This document shows, one piece after another, positions 1 through 6,588 of a stretch of DNA of 40,610 nt. Source of the DNA: Bacillota bacterium (GTDB lineage: Bacteria; Bacillota; Bacilli; Alicyclobacillales; SLC66); contig JAJZCL010000004.1 of assembly GCA_021846165.1 (NCBI GenBank), positions 1 to 40,610 on the forward strand, in the 5' to 3' direction. Within the stretch, counting starts at the first letter, position 1. Each line of letters starts with the position of its first letter. Made by a program: the position numbers and the translations under genes. The notes under the pieces were generated by a model. That model was given only the letters and a program-made list of their open reading frames with translations. It had not been told where the DNA came from and ran no database searches.

Positions 1-491
1 ACGAGTGCTTGATTCCCCACTTTATACGGCTTAAATACGCCCGGAATCGCGATGCTAGCTCGCACCGCCTCGTGAATCGGCCCGCTTGTAAACGTCACCC
101 GTTCGCCCTTCTCCAGGTCGGTAGCGACGATGGCAAACGGCAAGTTCGTTTCCTCAAAATTCCTGTCTTTTGTCAACAGTCGGATCAGCTGATGAAACCG
201 TTCTCCAGCCAGCATTCCAAAGCGTGGAAACGTGACATCCAGCCACTGCGACACAGGCAGGTGGCAAGCCAGTTGCTCGATCCGCCGAATCGGCGCGCCT
301 GTCGCATAAATCGCGCCAATCAGGCTGCCCATGCTAGAGCCAGCAATCGCATTGATGGGAACACCCGCTTCTTCCAGCACTTGCAGGACGCCGATGTGGG
401 CGAATCCCCTCGCGCCGCCACTCCCAAGCGCCAGTCCAACACGCGGTTGTGATACCACACCATTACCCCCTCGTTGTACAGGGACTACCAT
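1..491 (-). CDS. Patatin-like phospholipase (YlbK/RssA family), truncated at window edge
   Basis: Reverse-strand reading gives VGLALGSGGARGFAHIGVLQVLEEAGVPINAIAGSSMGSLIGAIYATGAPIRR..., with the patatin oxyanion motif and GxSxG. The provided + ORF 9..452 is its antisense. Adjacent to coaD/rsmD as in B. subtilis. Confidence 0.88.
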   Translation of the reverse strand, partial: MVVPVQRGGNGVVSQPRVGLALGSGGARGFAHIGVLQVLEEAGVPINAIAGSSMGSLIGAIYATGAPIRRIEQLACHLPVSQWLDVTFPRFGMLAGERFHQLIRLLTKDRNFEETNLPFAIVATDLEKGERVTFTSGPIHEAVRASIAIPGVFKPYKVGNQAL

Positions 492-508
492 CATTGTCAA
501 CTATTAGA

Positions 509-1015
509 TTACGAATCATTCGCAACCCTTTGCATAAACGCCTTATTAACAACGGCTGGAACAAAGTGGGAAACATCCCCTTTGTGGCGGGCAATCTCCT
601 TAATGATGCTGGAACTGAGGTAAGAGTATTCATGGCGTGTCGGAATAAAAATCGTTTCCGCCTGCGCATCAAGCTCCCTGTTCATCGAAGCGAGCTGCAA
701 CTCGTTCTCGTAGTCACTGACCGCACGCAACCCGCGGATGATAAACCCAGCCTGCTTTTTTTGCAGGTAGTGTACCAGAAGCCCGGGAAAGAAGTCGACC
801 GTCACGTTATCGAGGTGCGCTGTCGCCTGCGCAATAAAGGCCATCCGCTCTTCCACCGTGAAAAACGGTTTTTTTTGCAGGTTGACAAGCACTGCCACAA
901 TCACCTGATCAAAAATCCGCGCCCCCCGCTCGACAATGTCTAGGTGCCCGTTGGTAATCGGATCAAAGCTGCCGCCATAGACGGCGACTCGCGAGCTAGT
1001 ATTCAAGCTGACCAA
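509..1015 (-). CDS. coaD: Phosphopantetheine adenylyltransferase
   Basis: AVYGGSFDPITNGHLDIVERGARIFDQVIVAV and the ISSSxIKEIA-like C-terminus are typical of CoaD. Confidence 0.97.
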   Translation of the reverse strand: MVSLNTSSRVAVYGGSFDPITNGHLDIVERGARIFDQVIVAVLVNLQKKPFFTVEERMAFIAQATAHLDNVTVDFFPGLLVHYLQKKQAGFIIRGLRAVSDYENELQLASMNRELDAQAETIFIPTRHEYSYLSSSIIKEIARHKGDVSHFVPAVVNKAFMQRVANDS

Positions 1016-1601
1016 CCTTTCCTATCACCGTTGCCGCTGCGCGGTAAATGCACACGCGCGTGGCGCCGTACTCGCCGCACTTGTCGAGCCGCAGCCCGGG
1101 CGCCTCGGGCGCTGGTGTCGCGCGATCCATTTCCGCCACCACCGTCGCCCCGTCACGTAGCAACCTGCGTTCAACAAGGGTGTGCATGACGCCTGGTAGC
1201 ACGCCAAGCGCGTAGGGGGGATCGAGAAACACAAGATCAAACTTGTCTTCACCGTCAAAACGCCTAAGCGCCTTTTCGTAATGAACTGGCAAAACCTGCA
1301 CCGCCTCTTCTGCCTGCAAGCGCTGAACATTGCGGCGGACAATGGACGCGCTTTTCACATCGACAAAGACCGCAAACTCAATGCCGCGACTGAGCGCCTC
1401 CAGCCCCAGCGCCCCTGATCCGGCAAACAGATCAAGGCAACGACCGCCCGCAAAATACGGCCCGATCATGGAAAACAGCGCCTCTTTGACGCGATCCCCG
1501 GTGGGTCTGGTGTGCCTGCCGGGCGGAGCGGCAAGCGGGGTTCCCTTCCACTTCCCTGCAATAATTCTCACACCGCGCCCCCTTACAAGGTACTGTAACA
1601 T
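996..1601 (-). CDS. rsmD: 16S rRNA (guanine966-N2)-methyltransferase RsmD
   Basis: VRIIAGKWKGTPLAAPPGRHTRPTGDRVKEALFSMIG...DLFAGSGALGLEALSRG...FDLVFLDPPY. Start ATG at 1601 preceded by GGGAG; the ORF extension to 1868 looks noncoding. Confidence 0.95.
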   Translation of the reverse strand: MLQYLVRGRGVRIIAGKWKGTPLAAPPGRHTRPTGDRVKEALFSMIGPYFAGGRCLDLFAGSGALGLEALSRGIEFAVFVDVKSASIVRRNVQRLQAEEAVQVLPVHYEKALRRFDGEDKFDLVFLDPPYALGVLPGVMHTLVERRLLRDGATVVAEMDRATPAPEAPGLRLDKCGEYGATRVCIYRAAATVIGKVGQLEY

Positions 1602-1758
1602 ATTCTCCCGCCGATGGTATAAAAACAGCGGGCATTGTCGACACTTCAGATAGCGGCGGTATTCGTCGCAAAGGCAACCAAAGAGAGAGCAACCCTCTCT
1701 CTTCCGGTTTCTCCTCTCCCAGTAGCCAAGTACGATCATACATACTATCGTACAAGGC

Positions 1759-1790
1759 AACCCCCTTCGCGGACCCGGGCGAAGGGGGTT
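1759..1790. terminator. Perfect 12-bp inverted repeat overlapping the psd stop codon
   Basis: AACCCCCTTCGC-ggacccgg-GCGAAGGGGGTT; the psd stop (TTA on + at 1789-1791) lies at the stem base. No long T tract on the minus strand. Confidence 0.65.
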
Positions 1791-2553
1791 ATTTTTCGCG
1801 ACCAAGCGGCGCGCGCGCGCGCACGACAGCGCCCGTTTGCACCGACCACTCCACCAACCCAGGCGCAAACATCAGGATCACGGTGCTACCCAGCTCAAAC
1901 CATCCGCACTCCTCACCCTGCTCATACGACGCCTGTTCCTGCCAGTGAACGCTTCCCACCACGGTTGCGCCCACCGCCACCAGTGCGCAGCGACCGCTTT
2001 GCGTCTGCAGGTGAACCACCACGCGCTCGTTGTTGGCGTAAAGTCCGGGGATGGCGCTGACGCCGATGCGGTTGACAGGAAAAAAACTGCCATGAACGCG
2101 ACGCACGGAAACGAGTTTGGCGGCCACCGGTACGTGAATGCGGTGGTAGTCTTTAGGACTCAGGTAGAGCGTGATATACTCTCCGCCCGCAAACCCGTCG
2201 CCCTCGACAAGTAGGTCGGCGACAGCGTAAGGGACGCCTTTGGCCTGCAATAAACGATCGTTTTGCAATTGCCCCATTTCCCGAACGATCCCGTCCACAG
2301 GTGAAAGCACGAGGCCAGCATCAAGCGGCGCAGGGCGTGCGTGCGCGTGCAGGCGACGGGAAAAAAACTCGCTCAGCGAAGCGTATTCGCGCCACGCTTT
2401 TTCCGCTTCGTCGGGGTCAATGCCATACACTCGCATGTAAAAGGGAATCCACCAGCGGCTCGCCCGGCTTTTTGCGACGCTCCCCGCCAGATGAGTGAGC
2501 GCCGCGAGCGGCATGAGCCGCAGTCCTATGCGCCAAACCAATCCCATTCTCAA
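1789..2553 (-). CDS. psd: Phosphatidylserine decarboxylase
   Basis: LSPVDGIVREMGQ..., ITLYLSPKDYHRIHVPV, and the FELGSTVILMF cleavage motif (LGST). Start TTG or ATG close to 2553. Confidence 0.94.
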   Translation of the reverse strand: MRMGLVWRIGLRLMPLAALTHLAGSVAKSRASRWWIPFYMRVYGIDPDEAEKAWREYASLSEFFSRRLHAHARPAPLDAGLVLSPVDGIVREMGQLQNDRLLQAKGVPYAVADLLVEGDGFAGGEYITLYLSPKDYHRIHVPVAAKLVSVRRVHGSFFPVNRIGVSAIPGLYANNERVVVHLQTQSGRCALVAVGATVVGSVHWQEQASYEQGEECGWFELGSTVILMFAPGLVEWSVQTGAVVRARAPLGREK

Positions 2554-2567
2554 CCGCTCATCATCCC

Positions 2568-4658
2568 TTAAGCGTCCGCATGCTCATCGTCCGTCTTCAG
2601 CACCCACTCGCGCAGTGCTGCGTACGTCGGCAACAGCCAGAAGTCTTCCTGCCCCAGCCACTCCCGCGCCACCTGTCGGGCGGTTTGCATGGCCGCCAGA
2701 TCGCGCAGCACGTCGCCCACCTGAAACACCGGAATCCCGCTCTGCCGCTCGCCAAACGCCTCGCCCGGCCCGCGCAGGCGCAGATCCTGTTCGGCCAGAA
2801 AAAAACCGTCGTCGCTGTGCAAGAAGGCGTCCAGGCGCGCCTTGCCGTACTCGCTTTCGGGTCTGGCGATCACGATGCAACGAGCGGCTGCGGTCGAACG
2901 CCCGACACGCCCACGCAGTTGGTGGAGCGTGGCAAGCCCGAAGCGGTCGCCCCCGTAGATGACGATGACGGTGGCCGCAGGCACGTTCACGCCCACTTCC
3001 ACGATGGTGGTAGCGACAAGCGCCCGGATGCGCCCTTTCGCAAAATCATCCATCACGCGCATCCGCTCTTCTTCCGGCTGCCCGCCATGTACAAGCCCGA
3101 CCGCAAAGCCGGCCAGCTCCTCGTCCATGCGGGTGTGCAGCGTCACCGCGCTAAAGTCGGCTTCCGCTTCCCCCTCGTCGGGAGGAACAATGCGCGGCGC
3201 GATCACAAACGCCTGCTTCCCGCGCGCGAGTTCGCGCCGGAGCAAGCGGATCACCTTGTCTTCTTCGTCCGGGTCGACGATGCTGGTTTGAACAGGTTCA
3301 CGGCCAGGCGGCAACTCGCGCAGCGTCGACACCTCAATGTCGCCGTAAAGGGTCAGAGCGTACGTGCGCGGAATGGGTGTGGCGGTCATCTGCAGGACAT
3401 CCGTCTGTTCGCCTTTTTTGCGTAGCAACTTGCGCGTTTGGACGCCGAAGCGGTGCTGCTCGTCGATCACTACTAAACGCAGATTGGCGAACAGAAGGTC
3501 ATCCCTAGTCAAGACTTGAGTGCCGATCACAAAGTCGACGGCGCCTGCGGCCACGCGCCCCGCCAGTTCTGCTTTTTGCGCATTTGTCAGTAAGCCACTC
3601 AAGTACGCGACGCGAACACCTTGCGGCGCCAGCCACTCCGCCGCCGATTGGGCGTGCTGCCAGGCCAAAACGCTAGTGGGCACCATCATTGCCGCTTGCC
3701 AACCCAGCTTGGCAAGCGCGGCCACAGCGGCGTACACCACCAGCGTCTTACCAGCCCCCACCTCGCCGTGCAAAAGCCGGTGCATCGGCTTCTCGGCGGC
3801 AATCTCCTTCAGAATCTCCGCGAGCGCCTCGCGTTGCCCGCTTGTCGGAGCAAAAGGCAAGGTTGCCAGAAAACCTTCTGCATGCCGTTCTAAATCGGAA
3901 AACGACAAGGGGACTTGGCGGTTTTGCGCACGACTCGCGCGGAACCCCTGCACCTCCAGCTGAAACCGCAAAAACTCTTCAAACACCAGTCTGCGCCGCG
4001 CCTGCCGGAGTCCTTCTCGATCCTTTGGTTTATGCATCGCCTCCACGGCAGCACGTAGCCCCACCAAGCGATACCGCTCACGCAGTGCAAGCGGCAGGTC
4101 GTCGCAAAGCTCCCCGGCAAACGCCTCGACCCCAGCGAGTACGATTTTGCGCAGCGTGACCTGACCCCAATACAGGTTGCTCCGATAGACAGGTGTGATG
4201 GTAGGAATTTCCTCCCCGGCACCAATCCACTCATGACGCGACACAAGGAGCAGGTCGCGCGACGGGTCGTATTTTCCTTTCAAACGCAAAAAAGCGCCTT
4301 TTTTCAACTGCTGGCGCAAGTAGGATTGATTAAAAAAAAGCGCCCGTACGCGCTCTGTGCCACTTCGCACCCAAACACTCACGGTGCTTTTGCGCCCACG
4401 CACGCGTACGCTCACTTCGCCGTCCATCTGAAATACTGCGTCAACCGCCGCCGATCCGTCTTTTTGCCAACGCGCGTCGGTCACTTCGTAACGAAAAGGG
4501 AAATAATACAATAAATCAAAAATATTAGATATCCCCAATTCAGCCAGTCTGGCAGCTCGTTCCGGCCCTACACCGGGAATCAGATGAACGCTTTTGGCCT
4601 GTAACGATGCCCACCAATTCGTCCCGGACACTCTCACCCGATCCTCCTTGGGGGTCAA
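2568..4658 (-). CDS. recG: ATP-dependent DNA helicase RecG
   Basis: HRLLHGEVGAGKTLVVYAA, VVIDEQHRFGVQTR, MTATPIPRTYALTLYGDIEVSTLRELPPGREPV, and DLRLRGPGEAFGERQSG. Confidence 0.97.
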   Translation of the reverse strand: MTPKEDRVRVSGTNWWASLQAKSVHLIPGVGPERAARLAELGISNIFDLLYYFPFRYEVTDARWQKDGSAAVDAVFQMDGEVSVRVRGRKSTVSVWVRSGTERVRALFFNQSYLRQQLKKGAFLRLKGKYDPSRDLLLVSRHEWIGAGEEIPTITPVYRSNLYWGQVTLRKIVLAGVEAFAGELCDDLPLALRERYRLVGLRAAVEAMHKPKDREGLRQARRRLVFEEFLRFQLEVQGFRASRAQNRQVPLSFSDLERHAEGFLATLPFAPTSGQREALAEILKEIAAEKPMHRLLHGEVGAGKTLVVYAAVAALAKLGWQAAMMVPTSVLAWQHAQSAAEWLAPQGVRVAYLSGLLTNAQKAELAGRVAAGAVDFVIGTQVLTRDDLLFANLRLVVIDEQHRFGVQTRKLLRKKGEQTDVLQMTATPIPRTYALTLYGDIEVSTLRELPPGREPVQTSIVDPDEEDKVIRLLRRELARGKQAFVIAPRIVPPDEGEAEADFSAVTLHTRMDEELAGFAVGLVHGGQPEEERMRVMDDFAKGRIRALVATTIVEVGVNVPAATVIVIYGGDRFGLATLHQLRGRVGRSTAAARCIVIARPESEYGKARLDAFLHSDDGFFLAEQDLRLRGPGEAFGERQSGIPVFQVGDVLRDLAAMQTARQVAREWLGQEDFWLLPTYAALREWVLKTDDEHADA

Positions 4659-5044
4659 TCCCGCCCGTCGGTCTGTACATCGATCACCTTGACACCTTGC
4701 ACATTGATGTTGATATGGTCAGCGCCGATCCCTAGCGTCTCTTCCAGTGCGTCATTCACATGGTTACGCAATGTGTCCGCCACGTCAGGAATGCGTACGC
4801 CATACTTGACCACAACGTACAGGGTGACATCCAGTTGGTCGTTATCTGAGCGGATCTCCACACCGCGAGCGGGATCTCCTCGTCCAAGCAATCCCGTGAT
4901 GCCGTGCCTGACGTTCCGGCGCGTCGCCATGTCCGCAAGCCCACTTGTATGTTGCGCCGCAATGCCGATAGTGGAAGCGATCACTTCCTCAGCGATGGTG
5001 ATTTTCCCGTGTTCAGTATGAATAACCGTTGGCATACACTTCAC
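4655..5044 (-). CDS. Asp23/Gls24 family envelope stress protein (YloU-like)
   Basis: MPTVIHTEHGKITIAEEVIASTIGIAAQHTSGLADMATRR...LDVTLYVVVKYGVRIPDVADTLRNHVNDALEETLG; located beside rpmB as in B. subtilis yloU. Confidence 0.92.
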   Translation of the reverse strand: MKCMPTVIHTEHGKITIAEEVIASTIGIAAQHTSGLADMATRRNVRHGITGLLGRGDPARGVEIRSDNDQLDVTLYVVVKYGVRIPDVADTLRNHVNDALEETLGIGADHININVQGVKVIDVQTDGRD

Positions 5045-5126
5045 TCCTTGGCGATCTGATTCAACTGGCCTTAGTGTACTACAGACTACGCGCCAAAAAA
5101 AGCGAGTGTACGCGCAACAAAATAAA

Positions 5127-5155
5127 TTGCGCCCACCACAACGTTATGCTATGAT
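5127..5155 (+). promoter_or_regulatory. Candidate sigma-A promoter for rpmB
   Basis: TTGCGC (5127-5132), 17-nt spacer, TATGAT (5150-5155) with TGC extended -10. Confidence 0.65.
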
Positions 5156-5190
5156 AGAAAAGTTATTTGGACGAAAAAGGGGGTTTTTAC

Positions 5191-5382
5191 ATGGCAAGAC
5201 GTTGTGAAGTATGCGGCAAAGGCCCCAGCGTCGGCAATGCGGTCAGCCACTCGCACATTCTGACCAAGCGCAGGTGGCTTCCCAATCTCCACGAGGTGCG
5301 TGTGAACGTGAACGGCGCCACTAAGCGCATGCGCGTGTGCAGCCGTTGCTTGAAGAGCGGAAAAGTGACGCGAGCCATCTGA
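5191..5382 (+). CDS. rpmB: 50S ribosomal protein L28 (zinc-ribbon form)
   Basis: [63 protein letters not shown]; CxxC pairs; AAGGGGG upstream of the ATG. Confidence 0.97.
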   Translation: MARRCEVCGKGPSVGNAVSHSHILTKRRWLPNLHEVRVNVNGATKRMRVCSRCLKSGKVTRAI

Positions 5383-5398
5383 ATCGTACTCTCGACAA

Positions 5399-5424
5399 AA
5401 AAAGCACCGCGACGGGTGCTTTTT
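5399..5424. terminator. Bidirectional terminator between convergent rpmB and spoVM
   Basis: AAAAAGCACC-gcgacg-GGTGCTTTTT perfect inverted repeat with A/T flanks on both sides. Confidence 0.85.
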
Positions 5425-5440
5425 CTATTGCCGTCACCAA

Positions 5441-5518
5441 TTATCGACCGCGGGCACCAAGCAACGCCTTAATGATACCCCCCAGAAATCGCGGTAATTT
5501 GATGGTATAAAAACGCAC
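5441..5518 (-). CDS. spoVM: Stage V sporulation protein SpoVM, 25 aa; absent from the ORF track
   Basis: Minus-strand GTG CGT TTT TAT ACC ATC AAA TTA CCG CGA TTT CTG GGG GGT ATC ATT AAG GCG TTG CTT GGT GCC CGC GGT CGA TAA = MRFYTIKLPRFLGGIIKALLGARGR. Very close to B. subtilis SpoVM (MKFYTIKLPKFLGGIVRAMLGSFRKD), in its conserved position near rpmB. GGGGGGAG precedes the GTG. Confidence 0.94.
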   Translation of the reverse strand: MRFYTIKLPRFLGGIIKALLGARGR

Positions 5519-5670
5519 GATTCTCCCCCCTGCCGCTAAATGCTGAATGCCGCCACGAACCACTCCTTTACTATATGAACCCGATCGCCCGGTTGTGCCT
5601 AGATGACAAGTGCCGCAACAATTCCATGTCTGTTGCTACTCAGTGTATGGAAGAAAAGCACAATACATGC

Positions 5671-6588
5671 TCACGTATAGCGCTTCGCCTTCAACTGTTT
5701 GATTTCGGCCAAAAGCTGCAAGTAGTTGGCGTAGCGGCTTTGCGCCAGCGACCCCGCCGCGCGCGCCGCCCGCACCGCACAACCCTGTTCACTTTCGTGC
5801 AAGCAGCCCCTGAACTCGCAGTCCGCTGCGTACACTGCCAGCTCGCGAAACCACGCCTGCGCGTCTTCCGGTTCCGCATCAGCAAACGAGTATTGGGAGA
5901 AGCCGGGCGTATCGACAATCATCCCGCCGCATCCAAAAAAAAGCTCCACGTGTCTGGTTGTGTGGCGGCCACGCTGACTGCGCTTGCTCACCTCTCCCGT
6001 AACTACCGTGGCGTCTGGCACTAGGTGGCCGAGCAGACTGGACTTGCCCACGCCAGAGAGGCCCGCGAGCGCCGTTGTCTTTTGCGCCATATAAGCCACC
6101 AGCCCGTCCAGACCGGCACCAGTTTTCACACTCGTCGCAAACATCGGGTAGAGCGGCTCGTACACCCGCATCAGGTCGGCAAGGCTTGCTTGTGCGCCCG
6201 GCAGATCCGTTTTCGTAAACACCAGCGCCAGCGACAACCCCTGCCGCTCCACCATCGCCGCCATTTTATCCAATTGAAATAAAGTCACGGCAGGTTCTTG
6301 GACGGAAAACACCAGCAAGACTTGATCGACATTGGCGACGGGAGGACGCACCAACACGCTTGAGCGCTTGGCAACCTCCTCGATGACGCCTTCCCTTTCA
6401 CCCACCGGGCTGTACGTCACATAATCCCCGACAAGGAGAGACAGCCCCTTTAACTTGAACAGACCGCGCGCCCGGCACTGGCGCAACAGTTCGTCCTCCG
6501 TATAGACGTAATAGAACCCGGAAATGGCTTTGATAATTCTACCTTTTTTCGGAAACCCATCGCTGCCGCGCTTGTCAGTTCCCGCCAT
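5671..6588 (-). CDS. rsgA: Ribosome small-subunit-dependent GTPase A (RsgA/CpgA)
   Basis: ANVDQVLLVFSVQEP, FTKTDL, ALAGLSGVGKSSLLGHL, QRGRHTTRHVELF, DTPGFSQYSF and a C-terminal zinc knuckle C...H...C. Confidence 0.97.
   Translation of the reverse strand: MAGTDKRGSDGFPKKGRIIKAISGFYYVYTEDELLRQCRARGLFKLKGLSLLVGDYVTYSPVGEREGVIEEVAKRSSVLVRPPVANVDQVLLVFSVQEPAVTLFQLDKMAAMVERQGLSLALVFTKTDLPGAQASLADLMRVYEPLYPMFATSVKTGAGLDGLVAYMAQKTTALAGLSGVGKSSLLGHLVPDATVVTGEVSKRSQRGRHTTRHVELFFGCGGMIVDTPGFSQYSFADAEPEDAQAWFRELAVYAADCEFRGCLHESEQGCAVRAARAAGSLAQSRYANYLQLLAEIKQLKAKRYT

Noticed and set aside
2580-3425. 281-aa + strand ORF
   Set aside because: Antisense to recG; shadow ORF.
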